Origin: Clostridiales bacterium
GTDB taxonomy: Bacteria; Bacillota; Clostridia; Christensenellales; Aristaeellaceae
Length of the DNA stretch: 64,000 nucleotides
NCBI GenBank assembly: GCA_015056175.1
Contig: SVGT01000002.1
Span: forward strand, 62,001-126,000
Direction: 5' to 3'
Positions 52,670 to 61,682 of this stretch are shown piece by piece. A model generated the notes under the pieces. That model saw only the letters and a list, made by a program, of their open reading frames with translations. It had not been told where the DNA came from and did not search any database. A program made the position numbers and the translations under genes. Position 1 is the stretch's first letter. The number at the start of each line of letters is the position of its first letter.

Positions 52670-52736
52670 GCGGGGGGATGCGTTCCGCAAGCAGCGTCCC
52701 CTGCGCAAAAAACCTTTCTTTTTTTCATTTTTCCTC

Positions 52737-52765
52737 TTGCCAAACCCCGCCCCCATGTGTATAAT
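52737..52765 (+). promoter_or_regulatory. Promoter of rpsF-ssb-rpsR
   Basis: TTGCCA (52737-52742), a 17-bp spacer and TATAAT (52760-52765). Confidence 0.82.
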
Positions 52766-52772
52766 ATGATAT

Positions 52773-52810
52773 TGGCACATCCTTGCGCCGTGCAAGAGCG
52801 TACGGTGCCA
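52773..52810 (+). ncRNA. Candidate S6:S18-binding rpsF leader
   Basis: TGGCAC pairs with GTGCCA and encloses CTTGC..GCAAG with an internal CCG. S6:S18-responsive leaders before rpsF have a stem with a conserved CCG bulge. The match is by eye only. Confidence 0.45.
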
Positions 52811-52835
52811 TAAGTCCATGAGGAGGTGAAAAGAC

Positions 52836-53219
52836 ATGAACAAGTATGAACTGGTGTACATCATCGACACCGCTGTGGAAGAGGAAGCCCGCAAGGCGCT
52901 GGTTGAAAAGTTCAACGCCCTCATCACCGAAAACGGCGGCGAGATCGAAAAGGTGGAAGAGTGGGGCAAGCGCCGTCTGGCCTATGCCATCAACTACAAG
53001 ACCGAAGGTTACTACGTGCTGGTCAACTTCTCCGCGGCGGCCGAACTGCCCCTGGAGCTGGAACGTAACCTGAAGATCACCGAATCCATCATCCGTTACC
53101 AGACCATCCGCGTGCTGGAACGCAAGGTTGGCATCAAGCCCCGTGCTCCCCGCGTCATGGCCGCTCCCGTTCAGGCTGCCGAGGAAGCTCCCGAAGCCGC
53201 CAATACCGACGCTGAATAA
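52836..53219 (+). CDS. rpsF: 30S ribosomal protein S6
   Basis: This 127-residue ribosomal protein pairs with S18 on the 30S platform. It starts MNKYELVYIIDTAVEEEARK and contains the conserved GKRRLAYAINYKTEGYYVLVNF and ITESIIRYQTIRVL. The C-terminal 30 residues are an Ala/Pro/Glu-rich tail longer than in many species. AGGAGG precedes the ATG. It heads the standard rpsF-ssb-rpsR operon. Confidence 0.97.
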   Translation: MNKYELVYIIDTAVEEEARKALVEKFNALITENGGEIEKVEEWGKRRLAYAINYKTEGYYVLVNFSAAAELPLELERNLKITESIIRYQTIRVLERKVGIKPRAPRVMAAPVQAAEEAPEAANTDAE

Positions 53220-53234
53220 GCCAGAGGTACGTCA

Positions 53235-53660
53235 ATGAACAAGCTTTTTATCATCGGCAATCTCACCCGCGATCCCGAACTGCGCACCACGTCCACCGGA
53301 CTTACCGTGTGCTCCTTCACGGTCGCCGTGAACCGCCGCCGTTCCTCCCAGGACGGCCAGCCCGAAGCGGATTTCTTCCGCGTTACGGCGTGGCGTCAGC
53401 TGGGCGAAACGTGCGCCAAGTATCTGTCCAAGGGCCGCAAGGTCTCCGTGGTGGGCTCCGTGTCCGTCAGCACCTATACCGGTAACGACGGCCAGACCCG
53501 CGCTTCCCTGGAAGTGACCGCGGACGATATCGAATTCCTCACCCCCCGCACCGAAGCAGGCGAAAGCGTGCCTCAGTACTCCGCTCCCGCCGCCGCGCCC
53601 CGCGCGTCTGCGCCTCAGGGCGGCTATGTGCAGGTGGACGAGGAAGAGCTTCCCTTCTAA
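53235..53660 (+). CDS. ssb: Single-stranded DNA-binding protein
   Basis: This 141-residue OB-fold protein coats single-stranded DNA during replication and repair. The OB fold contains NKLFIIGNLTRDPELRTTSTG and FRVTAWRQLGETCAKYLSKGRKV. The short variable linker is Ala/Pro-rich and the acidic tail ends VDEEELPF, the site that recruits partner proteins. It lies 15 bp after rpsF. Confidence 0.97.
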   Translation: MNKLFIIGNLTRDPELRTTSTGLTVCSFTVAVNRRRSSQDGQPEADFFRVTAWRQLGETCAKYLSKGRKVSVVGSVSVSTYTGNDGQTRASLEVTADDIEFLTPRTEAGESVPQYSAPAAAPRASAPQGGYVQVDEEELPF

Positions 53661-53821
53661 CTCGATACTGCCGATTTTCCTCCGCGCTTTCCGCGCGGAC
53701 CCTTCAAGGGGGCTGAATAAAAGGGGGTCGCATGAGAATTGCGGCATGATCCCCGCTCCCCCGCTTATGAGGAGCGCCCATCGCGCCATCCTCCACATTT
53801 CCGAGAAGGAGGTTATGCAAA

Positions 53822-54076
53822 ATGTCTGAAGATCGTGGCGAAAAGCGTCCGCGTCCCCGTGGCCGCAAGCCCCGTCGCAAGGTGTGCGATTTCTGCGTCA
53901 GCAAGATCGAATACATCGACTATAAGGATGTCAACCGTCTGCGTCGTTACATCAACGAACGCGGCAAGATCCTGCCCCGCCGCATGACCGGCAACTGCGC
54001 CAAGCATCAGCGTCAGCTGGGCGAGGCCATCAAGCGCGCACGTGCCATCGCGCTGCTGCCCTACACTGTGGACTAA
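53822..54076 (+). CDS. rpsR: 30S ribosomal protein S18 (cysteine-containing type)
   Basis: This 84-residue protein starts with a basic Arg/Pro-rich tail and has the S18 core [24 protein letters not shown]. It keeps the cysteines KVCDFC and NCAKH, the zinc-binding form of S18. AGGAGG precedes the ATG. The 160-bp gap after ssb is longer than usual and contains a CCGCGC/GCGCGG hairpin but no gene. Confidence 0.96.
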   Translation: MSEDRGEKRPRPRGRKPRRKVCDFCVSKIEYIDYKDVNRLRRYINERGKILPRRMTGNCAKHQRQLGEAIKRARAIALLPYTVD

Positions 54077-54086
54077 GCAGTATCAC

Positions 54087-54117
54087 AAGAGCTCTTCCAA
54101 TCGGAAGAGCTCTTTTC
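54087..54117 (+). terminator. Intrinsic terminator of rpsF-ssb-rpsR
   Basis: AAGAGCTCTTCC pairs with GGAAGAGCTCTT around AATC, followed by TTC and a T-rich stretch. Confidence 0.9.
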
Positions 54118-55134
54118 ATTTCCCTCCAACCAGGCGGGCGCGGAGGCGCGCCTACCCGTGTCGACGAACTCGATTTGTGAAATCACCCCGTCCCGCGACA
54201 TGCCGCAGCCAGCAACCATCGCCCACACAACAAACACATGCGACAAAGGCTCCTTTGGCAAAGGAGCTCCCGCGCAGCGGGTGAGGATTGTCATCCTCGG
54301 GCGCGGAGGCGCGCCTACCCATGTCGACCGGCTTGGCTTGCATCATCTCCCCGTCCCCCGGGCGCGAGCCGCGCCAACCCATGTCGACGAACTCGACTTG
54401 TGAAATCACCCCGTCCCCCGACATGCTGCTTATGTAGGGCGGGGGCTTGCTCCCGCCGGACGCGGAGCAACTTAACAGCACACCAAACTTCGATCACCCA
54501 ACAAACACACCCAACCAAAAGGCTCCTTTGGCAAAGGAGCTCCCGCGCAGCGGGTGAGGATTGTCATCCCCCGGGCGCGAGCCGCGCCAACCCGTGTCGG
54601 CCAACTTGACTTGTGCAATCCCACCACCGCAAGCGGTCCGATCCGCAACCTCAATCGTCGCCCTGCGCCTACCGGCGCATTGCTCGTTTCGGTTGATTCC
54701 TCCGCCTCGCTTCATCCGCCACCGGCGGCGCTTCGGCTCCGTCACCTTTCACAAGGGAGGCTTAATCCCATCCCCCAACATGTTTCCTATCGCCGGACAG
54801 GGTTTTCCTGTAGGGCGGGGGCTTGCATGCCACAGTAACTTAATGGCACAACAAACTGCGATCAATCATCAAACAAGCCCACCCAAAAGGCCCCCTTGTG
54901 AAAGGGGGCTCCGCGTAGCGGTGGGGGATTGCTCTTTCGTCGGTTGGCAAATCGATGATTGTAGCAGCATCATGCTGCATCGGCGGGAGTAAACCCCCGC
55001 CCTACAGCGGCTTACAGCCGCCATGCGTTCCGCAGGAACGCGCTTCATGTGCCGCAGGCACGCTTCATTCCTTCATTCTTCATTCGGCGCAGCCGCTGCA
55101 TCGGCGGGAGTAAACCCCCGCCCTACGTTGAAAA
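54118..55134. repeat. Repeat-packed region between rpsR and the LysM gene
   Basis: There is no gene in this 1-kb stretch. It contains several ccccgtcccccgacatg fragments (about 54185, 54350 and 54412) alternating with gggcgcggaggcgcgcc hairpins. F-type GCTCCTTTgccAAAGGAGC units lie at 54245-54290 and 54518-54562, and a long F-type unit at 54617-54761. A short F-type unit lies at about 54885-54932, and E-type units at about 54430-54470 and 54980-55115. Confidence 0.75.
54617..54761. repeat. Long F-type unit, copy 2
   Basis: It shares about 95 bp (gatccgcaacctcaatcg..ccgcctcgct) with the inverted unit at 46029-46174. The internal hairpin is CCGCCaccGGCGG here and CGCCCactGGGCG there. Confidence 0.75.
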
Positions 55135-55176
55135 GAAAAACCCCGTCCCGGACAACAAACATGTCGGGGGACGGGG
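55135..55176 (-). terminator. Intrinsic terminator of the LysM gene
   Basis: On the minus strand CCCCGTCCC pairs with GGGACGGGG, followed by TTTTTC. It includes the shared CCCCCGACATG segment. Confidence 0.78.
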
Positions 55177-55249
55177 AAATGATACAGGTCAAGCTGGTCG
55201 ACATGGGGAGGCGCGGCTCGCGCCTTCATTCGGCGCAGCCGCTCCGCCG

Positions 55250-55843
55250 TTACCGCGTTCTGGGCAGGCGGATGGTTATGCCGTTGGCAAAATCGCCGGG
55301 CGCCAGGCAGGGGTTGGCCCGCAAAAGCGCCGCCACCGGCACCCGCAGCGCCATGGCCACCGTTTCCAGCGTGTCATCCTGCTTGAGGGTGTAGGTTTCC
55401 GGCACGGGGCAGGGCACGTTCTCTTCCGGGATGCACAGCACGTCGCCCGCCTTGATGGTGTTCAGGTCGGTGGTGGGGTTGGCGTTTTGCAGCGTGTAGA
55501 AGGACAGGCCGTACTTGAGCTGCAGCTCCTCCGCCGTCTGATCCAACTGCACCACGGTGCGGCGGTTGGCAGGACAGGCGTCGTCCTCTGCGGGCAGGGA
55601 GGGCGTGGGCAGATCGTCCGGGGTGTTCTCCGGGGGTTCGGCGGGCTTTCCGTCCCCGGCGGGACGGTTTACGTCATGATGCGGCACGCACAGGCGGTCG
55701 CCTACCGTCAGCCGGGAGGGCGGCACGTTGGGATTGGCGGCCAGCAGCGCAGCAAGATCCACCTGCAGCGCCTGGGCGATGGAAAAATAGCTGTCCCCCC
55801 TGCGGACGGTGTAGATGTAGGCGCAATTGCTTTGATCAGCCAT
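55250..55843 (-). CDS. LysM-repeat protein
   Basis: This 197-residue protein contains three LysM-like repeats. The first (about 10-55) is YTVRRGDSYFSIAQALQVDLAALLAANP, the second (about 95-137) is degenerate, and the third (about 148-195) is YTLKQDDTLETVAMALRVPVAALLRANP. A Pro/Asp-rich linker separates the first two. LysM units bind peptidoglycan or chitin. There is no signal peptide, so export is uncertain; many spore-coat LysM proteins also lack one. Eight cysteines are notable. Confidence 0.82.
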   Translation of the reverse strand: MADQSNCAYIYTVRRGDSYFSIAQALQVDLAALLAANPNVPPSRLTVGDRLCVPHHDVNRPAGDGKPAEPPENTPDDLPTPSLPAEDDACPANRRTVVQLDQTAEELQLKYGLSFYTLQNANPTTDLNTIKAGDVLCIPEENVPCPVPETYTLKQDDTLETVAMALRVPVAALLRANPCLAPGDFANGITIRLPRTR

Positions 55844-55931
55844 GTGACATATCCCCTTTCACGGTATTCACAGCCATTGTATGCACCGGGGCACGCGGCG
55901 GTGACAAGCGGGGCGATTGTGGGACGATTGT

Positions 55932-56021
55932 GGGGCTGTTGTGGGGGCTGCTCGCCCCAAAACACCCTGCCTCAGGGTTTGGGGCTGAGTAAGCCCCAAG
56001 AAGAACCCGAACAGGGTTCCA
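55932..56021 (+). repeat. Solo arm of the composite element
   Basis: GGGGGCtgctcGCCCC, ACCCTGcctCAGGGT, TGGGGCtgagtaaGCCCCA and GAACCCgaacaGGGTTC form the hairpin series of an element arm without a cloverleaf core. It ends 8 bp before the -35 box of the polA promoter. The rest of the 255-bp gap shows nothing. Confidence 0.65.
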
Positions 56022-56028
56022 CGAACCG

Positions 56029-56058
56029 TTGTACATTTTCGCCGGGCTGTGCTATAAT
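56029..56058 (+). promoter_or_regulatory. Promoter of polA-coaE-slt-SBP
   Basis: TTGTAC (56029-56034), an 18-bp spacer and TATAAT (56053-56058), 40 bp before the polA start. Confidence 0.78.
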
Positions 56059-56098
56059 ATACGGTAGATCAATATGCTATTTTCAGGGGGATCTTGCC

Positions 56099-58651
56099 AT
56101 GCGCGATCTGTTTCTCTGTGTGGACGGCAACAGCCTGATGCACCGTGCCTTTCACGCCCTGCCGCTGATGGATGCGGACGGGGTGTACACCAATGCGGTG
56201 CACGGGTTTCTGGCCATGCTGCTGAAGGTTTTCAAGGAATATTCGCCCCGCTATGCGGCGGTGGCGTTTGATCTGCCTGCGCCCACCTTCCGCCATAAGG
56301 CGTACGATGGGTATAAGGCGGGCCGCAAGTCCACGCCGGATGAACTGCGCAGCCAGTTCCCTTTGATCCGGGAGATCCTCGCCGCCATGCACGTGGGCGT
56401 TTTGACGGCGGAGGGCTTTGAGGCGGACGATATTCTGGGCACGGTGGCCAAAAAGTGCCAGGGCTCGGACAGCCTGCGCGCCATGCTGCTCACCGGCGAT
56501 AAGGACGCATTGCAATTGGTGGACGACGAGGTGCAATTGCTCTTCACCCGCAAGGGCATCAGCGAAACCACGCTGTTCACCCCGCCCATGGTGAAGGAAA
56601 TGTACGGCATTTCCCCCCGCCAGGTCACCGACTGGAAGGGCCTGATGGGCGACAGCAGCGATAATATCCCCGGCGTGCCGGGCGTGGGCGAAAAGACGGC
56701 CGTCAAGCTGCTCTGCGAATACGGCACGCTGGAAAACGTGCTGGAAAACGCCGACCGCATCAAGGGCAAGCTTGGCGAAAAGATCCGCCAGAACCGGGAT
56801 CAGGCCTTGTTCTCCAAGGATCTTGCCACCATCCGCCCCAACGCGCCCATCCCGTGGAACGTGGCCGATTACGAACTGAACAAACTCTCCCAGGGCATCC
56901 CCCTGCTGCGCAAGTACCAATTGGGGCAGATCCTCCAGCGGCTGACCCAGCTGCTGGGCGATGAGGCGATGACCGCCCCCGCGGAGGCGGAAGCGCCCGC
57001 AGAACAATTGCCCGCCCGGGAGATCGCAGATATCGACGCCCTTTGCGCCTTCCTTGGCGCTATCGAACAGGACGCGCCCATCGCCCTGCACATGGGCGAA
57101 AATACCCTGTCCCTGTGCACGGACAACGCCTTTGCGTGCCTTACCTTCCGGCAGGATCTTCTGTCTCCCGGCCTGGATATGGAAGAAACGCTGCCCCATC
57201 TCCGTTCTATGATGGAGCGCCATCCCCTCATCGTGCATGACGGCAAGCGGCTCATGCATATCCTCCGGGGCTTTGGTATTTCGCCGCCCAACATCCTGTT
57301 TGATACCATGCTGGGCGCCTATCTTTTGAACCCCCAGGAAAAAAGCTACTCCCTGTCCGCCTTTGAAAGCGAGGACGCCCAGGGCGTGCGAAAACTGTAT
57401 GTGCGCCAAAGCAAGGCCATCCGGGAAAGCGGCATGGAAAATCTGTACCGCGAGGTGGAATTGCCCCTTTCCTACGTGCTCTTTGATATGGAGGTGGAGG
57501 GCTTCCGCACGGACGCGGACGTGCTCAAAAGCCTGGGCGCTCAGTGGAAGCAAAAGACCGAGACCCTCCAGCAGGAGATCTACGATCTGTGCGGCACGCG
57601 CTTTAACATCAACAGCCCCAAGCAATTGGGTCAGGTGCTGTTTGAAACGCTTGCCCTGCCCCACGGCAAAAAGACCAAGTCCGGCTACTCCACCGATGCG
57701 GATACGCTGGAAAGCATCCGCGACGCCCACCCCGTGGTGGACAAGGTGCTGGAGTACCGTCAGGTGGTCAAGCTCTCCTCCACCTATGTGGACGCGCTGC
57801 TGAGCAAAATGGATGCAAACGGCCGCATCCACTCCTTTTTTGACCAGACCGGCACGGCCACGGGGCGCATTTCCTCCTCCGAGCCCAATCTGCAGAACAT
57901 CCCCGTGCGCACCGAGATGGGCAGGGAGATTAGGCGCGCCTTTATCCCCAGGGAGGGCTGGCTGCTCTTTGACGCGGACTACAGCCAGATCGAACTGCGC
58001 ATCCTGGCCCACCTTTCCGGCGACGCCGCCATGATGGACGCCTTCCTCCGCGATCAGGACGTGCACACCCGCACGGCAAGCGAGGTGTTTGAGGTGCCCA
58101 TGGAAGATGTGACAAGCGATATGCGCCGCAGCGCAAAGGCGGTCAATTTCGGTCTGGTGTACGGCATCAGCCAGTTCGGTTTGGCCAAAAACATCGGCAT
58201 TTCCCGCAGGGAGGCGGCGGACTTCATCAGCCGCTATTTTGCCCGCTACCCCGGCGTGAAGCAGTTTATGGACGACGCCGTCAAAAAGGGCTATGACGAG
58301 GGCTGCGCCCTGACGATCATGGGCAGACGGCGCATGCTGCCGGAACTCCAGAGCAGCAACCAGAATATCCGCTCCTTTGGCGAGCGCGCCGCCATGAACA
58401 CCCCGGTGCAGGGCACGGCGGCGGATATCATTAAATTGTCCATGGTGCGGGTGCACAGGGCGCTGAAGGAGCATCACCTCCGCGCCAAACTGATCCTGCA
58501 GGTGCACGATGAACTGATCATCGAATGCCCCAAGGACGAAATGGAACAGGTGGAACGCCTGCTCATCCACTGCATGGAAAACGCAGTCTCCCTGCGCGTG
58601 CCCCTCAAGGTGGAAGCCAAATCCGGAGAAAGCTGGTACGAAACCAAATGA
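56099..58651 (+). CDS. polA: DNA polymerase I
   Basis: This 850-residue repair and Okazaki-fragment-processing polymerase has an N-terminal 5'-3' exonuclease (about 1-290). It contains VDGNSLMHRAFHALP, TAEGFEADDILGT and WKGLMGDSSDNIPGVPGVGEKTA. The middle 3'-5' exonuclease-like domain (about 305-470) lacks the acidic DxE site, as in many Firmicutes, so proofreading is not expected. Polymerase motifs are DADYSQIELRILAHLSGD (A), RRSAKAVNFGLVYGIS (B) and VHDELIIE (C). The track ORF begins in upstream repeats; the ATG at 56099 has AGGGGG upstream. The stop overlaps coaE. Confidence 0.97.
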   Translation: MRDLFLCVDGNSLMHRAFHALPLMDADGVYTNAVHGFLAMLLKVFKEYSPRYAAVAFDLPAPTFRHKAYDGYKAGRKSTPDELRSQFPLIREILAAMHVGVLTAEGFEADDILGTVAKKCQGSDSLRAMLLTGDKDALQLVDDEVQLLFTRKGISETTLFTPPMVKEMYGISPRQVTDWKGLMGDSSDNIPGVPGVGEKTAVKLLCEYGTLENVLENADRIKGKLGEKIRQNRDQALFSKDLATIRPNAPIPWNVADYELNKLSQGIPLLRKYQLGQILQRLTQLLGDEAMTAPAEAEAPAEQLPAREIADIDALCAFLGAIEQDAPIALHMGENTLSLCTDNAFACLTFRQDLLSPGLDMEETLPHLRSMMERHPLIVHDGKRLMHILRGFGISPPNILFDTMLGAYLLNPQEKSYSLSAFESEDAQGVRKLYVRQSKAIRESGMENLYREVELPLSYVLFDMEVEGFRTDADVLKSLGAQWKQKTETLQQEIYDLCGTRFNINSPKQLGQVLFETLALPHGKKTKSGYSTDADTLESIRDAHPVVDKVLEYRQVVKLSSTYVDALLSKMDANGRIHSFFDQTGTATGRISSSEPNLQNIPVRTEMGREIRRAFIPREGWLLFDADYSQIELRILAHLSGDAAMMDAFLRDQDVHTRTASEVFEVPMEDVTSDMRRSAKAVNFGLVYGISQFGLAKNIGISRREAADFISRYFARYPGVKQFMDDAVKKGYDEGCALTIMGRRRMLPELQSSNQNIRSFGERAAMNTPVQGTAADIIKLSMVRVHRALKEHHLRAKLILQVHDELIIECPKDEMEQVERLLIHCMENAVSLRVPLKVEAKSGESWYETK

Positions 58652-59256
58652 CGGCCTATATCGTGGGCCTGACGGGCGGCATCGCCACAGGCAAAACCAA
58701 TGTGACGGACGCGCTGCGGCAAGCGGGCGCATATGTGGTGGACGCGGACGAAGTATCCCGCGCCCTGACCAAAGATCAGGGCATAGCCCTGCCCCTGATC
58801 CGTAAGCGGTTCGGGGAAAACGTATTCCTTGAGGACGGCAGTCTTGACCGCCGGGCGCTTGGGAAGCTGATCTTTGCAGACAGCGAAAAGCGCAAACAGC
58901 TGGATCAGATTATGCTCCCCCTCATCATCGACGAATGCAAGCGCCTGCTTTCCCTGTCCCCCCTGCCCGTGGCCTTCCTGTCCGCGCCGCTGCTCTACGA
59001 ATGCGGCATGGACAAACTGTGCCGGGAGGTCTGGTGCACCTACGTTCCGCAGGATGAGCAGGTAAAGCGCGTCATGACCCGGGATCAGGCGGATGAAACG
59101 CTGGCCAAACAAAAAATCGAAAGCCAGATGAGCGCCTATCAAAAGGCGCAGATGGCCGATCACGTGATCTACACCGGCCTTTCGCGGCAGGAAAGCGCAA
59201 ACAAAGCGCTGCAATTGTACCGCGAATTGCTTTCCCGCCTGCACATCACCCTGTGA
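58648..59256 (+). CDS. coaE: Dephospho-CoA kinase
   Basis: This 202-residue kinase catalyses the last step of coenzyme A synthesis, phosphorylating dephospho-CoA. It has the P-loop GLTGGIATGKTNV, VDADEVSRAL and the lid/CoA region VAFLSAPLLYECGMD. The ATG overlaps the polA stop (ATGA), the common polA-coaE arrangement in Firmicutes. The transglycosylase gene follows after 14 bp. Confidence 0.95.
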   Translation: MTAYIVGLTGGIATGKTNVTDALRQAGAYVVDADEVSRALTKDQGIALPLIRKRFGENVFLEDGSLDRRALGKLIFADSEKRKQLDQIMLPLIIDECKRLLSLSPLPVAFLSAPLLYECGMDKLCREVWCTYVPQDEQVKRVMTRDQADETLAKQKIESQMSAYQKAQMADHVIYTGLSRQESANKALQLYRELLSRLHITL

Positions 59257-59270
59257 TAAGGAGAAAACCC

Positions 59271-60008
59271 ATGTCCCATCATCTCTCCCCCCAGGTGCAG
59301 CGCTATCAGGCGCCGCCGCCCATGCCCCGCCGCAACCGCCGCGCGGGCAGGCAAAAGCAAAAAAAGGGGCTGCGCATCTGGCAGCTTTGCGTGCTTGCGC
59401 TGCTCTTTTGCGCCGTGGTGTTCACCGCGCTGGATCTGAGGGAAGCCAACCTCAATTTGTCTTTCCTGCGCGCGGAGCGAAAGCGCATCCAGGATGAGTA
59501 CGATGCCCTGGTCTCCCGCCACATAAGCCTCATCAACTATCAGGATTACATCGAGCATTACGCCGCCGTCTACGAACTGAACCCGGCGTTTGTGGCCGCC
59601 ATCATCTACCGGGAAAGCCATTACGATCCCATGGCGGTATCCAATGTGGGCGCCCAGGGGCTGATGCAGCTGATGCCGGACACCGTCACCTGGATGGCGG
59701 ATAAGCTGGATATCCCATCTCCCGACCCTCACGATCCGGAAACCAACATCCGCATGGGCACCCGCTACCTCCATTATTTGAGCAATAAGTTTGACGGGCA
59801 GCCTTTGTATGTGGCCTGCAGCTTCCACGCAGGCGCAGGCAACGTGGAAAGCTGGATCGAGAAGGGGTATTTCAGCGATCCCGAAAACCCCCAGGTGGAC
59901 GAAATTCCCATGGACGACAGTCAGAATTACGCAAGAAAGGTGCTGGAAAGCTATGCGGTCTATCTGCAGCATTATTATCCGTTTGGCGGCGCTCATCCTG
60001 GCGCTTAG
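59271..60008 (+). CDS. Lytic transglycosylase (SLT domain)
   Basis: This 245-residue protein has one N-terminal transmembrane anchor (about 37-58) after a basic, proline-rich cytoplasmic start. Its SLT domain (about 95-235) cleaves peptidoglycan glycan strands. The catalytic Glu is in AAIIYRESHYDPMAVSNVGA, followed by GLMQLMPDT and FHAGAGNVESW. The ATG at 59271 follows GGAG. Its last 56 bp overlap the start of the binding-protein gene in another frame. Confidence 0.9.
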   Translation: MSHHLSPQVQRYQAPPPMPRRNRRAGRQKQKKGLRIWQLCVLALLFCAVVFTALDLREANLNLSFLRAERKRIQDEYDALVSRHISLINYQDYIEHYAAVYELNPAFVAAIIYRESHYDPMAVSNVGAQGLMQLMPDTVTWMADKLDIPSPDPHDPETNIRMGTRYLHYLSNKFDGQPLYVACSFHAGAGNVESWIEKGYFSDPENPQVDEIPMDDSQNYARKVLESYAVYLQHYYPFGGAHPGA

Positions 60009-61512
60009 TCTGTGCATCCCGGCCTTTGCCACCGAGGCGGACGGGGAATTGACGCTGGGCATGCTGTCGGTCAAAACCACCTTTCTCAACCCGCTTCAGG
60101 CACAGGAAAGGGATTTTCAGGCGCTGACGCACCTGATCTACGACAGTCTGGTGGTGCTGGACGATAATTACATGCCCCAGAGCGCCGTGGCGGAAAGCTG
60201 GGTCAAGAGCAACGACGCCAAAAAGTGGACCTTCTACCTGCGGGAGGACGTGACCTTCCATGACGGCACGCCCCTCACCGCCTATGACGTGGAGGCCACC
60301 GTCAACGAGATTTTGCGTCTGGGCGCCGAGGGCAAGGGCCAGTATTCCTCCCTCAAATACATGGTGGATTCGGTGACGGCTACGGACGCCAAGACCCTGA
60401 ACGTGGTGTCCAAGCGCCCCTATTACGGCTTCATCTACGCCATGACCTTCCCCATCCTGCCCAAAGACCAGGTGCAGTCCGCCGATCCCGTGGGCTCGGG
60501 GCCCTACTTTGTCAGCGCCTTTGCGCCGGGGGATTACCTGTACCTTACCGTCAACGACAACTGGTGGCAGGAGCCCAGCGATATCCGGTATCTGAACGTG
60601 GTGTTCACCAACGAGACCCGGTCGCTGGTAGGCCTTTACGAAAACAACGAGGTGGACGCCGCCATCACCCGCAGCGCCTCCGCCGCCCAGTTTTCCCGCG
60701 GCACCTCCAGCGTATCGCTGAGCTACCGCACCCAGCAATTGGAAACGCTGCTCATCAACAACAAGGATTACGCCGGGTATCTTTCCGATCCCAACGTGCG
60801 CCTGGCCATCCGCTACGCGCTGAACATCGATCAGATCGCCCAGAGCGCCTATCAGGACATGGTCATCCGCACGGATACGCCCCTGCCCATGGGCTCCTGG
60901 ATGTATCAGGACGATCCCTCCTTCCGCTACGATCCGGATAAGGCAAGGGAATTGCTTGCCCAGGCCGGCTGGGTGGATATGGATAACGACCCCAACCACA
61001 TCCTCAACAAGGTGATCGACGGCAAGGTGAAAAATCTGCATTTGCGCCTGTACGTGTACGAGGAGCAGAGCAACTCCGTGCGCGTGGAGGCCGCCAACCA
61101 GATCGCCGATATGCTCTTGCAGGTGGGCATCGAGGTGAAGGTGGAAAACATTTCCTTTACCCAGGCCAGCGAAAAGCTGTCCGCCGGCAGCTATGACCTG
61201 TGCCTTGCCGCCTACCAGATGGACGCTGTCCCCGACCCCGGCTTCATGCTGATGAGCGGCAACACCGGCAACTACGCCCGCTACCGCTCCTCCGCCATGG
61301 ACGAGCTCTTTGATGCGCTGCGCAAGGCCTCGGATTTTGACGAGTACGAGCGCCTGCTCCATCAGGTGCAGACCCAGTTTGCCCAGGATTGCCCCTTCAT
61401 CTGCCTGTACTACCGCACCGGCGCCGTGATGACCAGAAAGCTCTTCACCTTCGCCCGGGACGTGCGGGAACCCAACATCCTGCGCGGCATTGAAACCTAT
61501 CAGCGCGACTAA
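59953..61512 (+). CDS. ABC transporter family 5 (peptide/nickel-type) binding protein
   Basis: This 519-residue extracellular solute-binding protein has a signal peptide (about 1-28) with probable cleavage after IPAFA. There is no proper lipobox, so it may be secreted or loosely attached. Family 5 motifs include VAESWVKSNDAKKWTFYLREDVTFHDGTPLTAYDV and NPNVRLAIRYALNIDQI-like DPNVRLAIRYALN. Permease and ATPase genes are not adjacent. The start at 59953 lies inside the end of the transglycosylase gene, a 56-bp overlap longer than usual; the track's upstream codons are shadow sequence. Confidence 0.85.
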   Translation: MRSICSIIIRLAALILALSLCIPAFATEADGELTLGMLSVKTTFLNPLQAQERDFQALTHLIYDSLVVLDDNYMPQSAVAESWVKSNDAKKWTFYLREDVTFHDGTPLTAYDVEATVNEILRLGAEGKGQYSSLKYMVDSVTATDAKTLNVVSKRPYYGFIYAMTFPILPKDQVQSADPVGSGPYFVSAFAPGDYLYLTVNDNWWQEPSDIRYLNVVFTNETRSLVGLYENNEVDAAITRSASAAQFSRGTSSVSLSYRTQQLETLLINNKDYAGYLSDPNVRLAIRYALNIDQIAQSAYQDMVIRTDTPLPMGSWMYQDDPSFRYDPDKARELLAQAGWVDMDNDPNHILNKVIDGKVKNLHLRLYVYEEQSNSVRVEAANQIADMLLQVGIEVKVENISFTQASEKLSAGSYDLCLAAYQMDAVPDPGFMLMSGNTGNYARYRSSAMDELFDALRKASDFDEYERLLHQVQTQFAQDCPFICLYYRTGAVMTRKLFTFARDVREPNILRGIETYQRD

Positions 61513-61526
61513 AGGCGCTCCGCTTT

Positions 61527-61558
61527 CGCCCCAAATCAGGATTTGGGGCGATTTTCTT
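61527..61558 (+). terminator. Intrinsic terminator of polA-coaE-slt-SBP
   Basis: CGCCCCAAATC pairs with GATTTGGGGCG around AG, followed by ATTTTCTTTT. It is related to the hairpins after mreC and the lyase gene. Confidence 0.8.
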
Positions 61559-61636
61559 TTCAACGTAGGGCGGGGGCTTGCTCCCGCCGCCGGGCTGTGC
61601 CCGCCTCCAATGTCGACCAACTCGACCTGCACCCTT

Positions 61637-61682
61637 CCCCCGTCCCCCGACATGCTGCGTGTCGCCGGACGGGGCTTTATTG
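61637..61682 (+). terminator. Second terminator-like hairpin (CCCCGTCC family)
   Basis: CCCCCGTCC pairs with GGACGGGG, followed by CTTTATT. It contains the shared CCCCCGACATG segment. Composite element copy 6 starts directly after it. Confidence 0.7.

Noticed and set aside
56069-58732. 887-aa minus-strand ORF opposite polA
   Set aside because: The polA frame on the plus strand has all exonuclease and polymerase motifs; the antisense frame is composition-driven.
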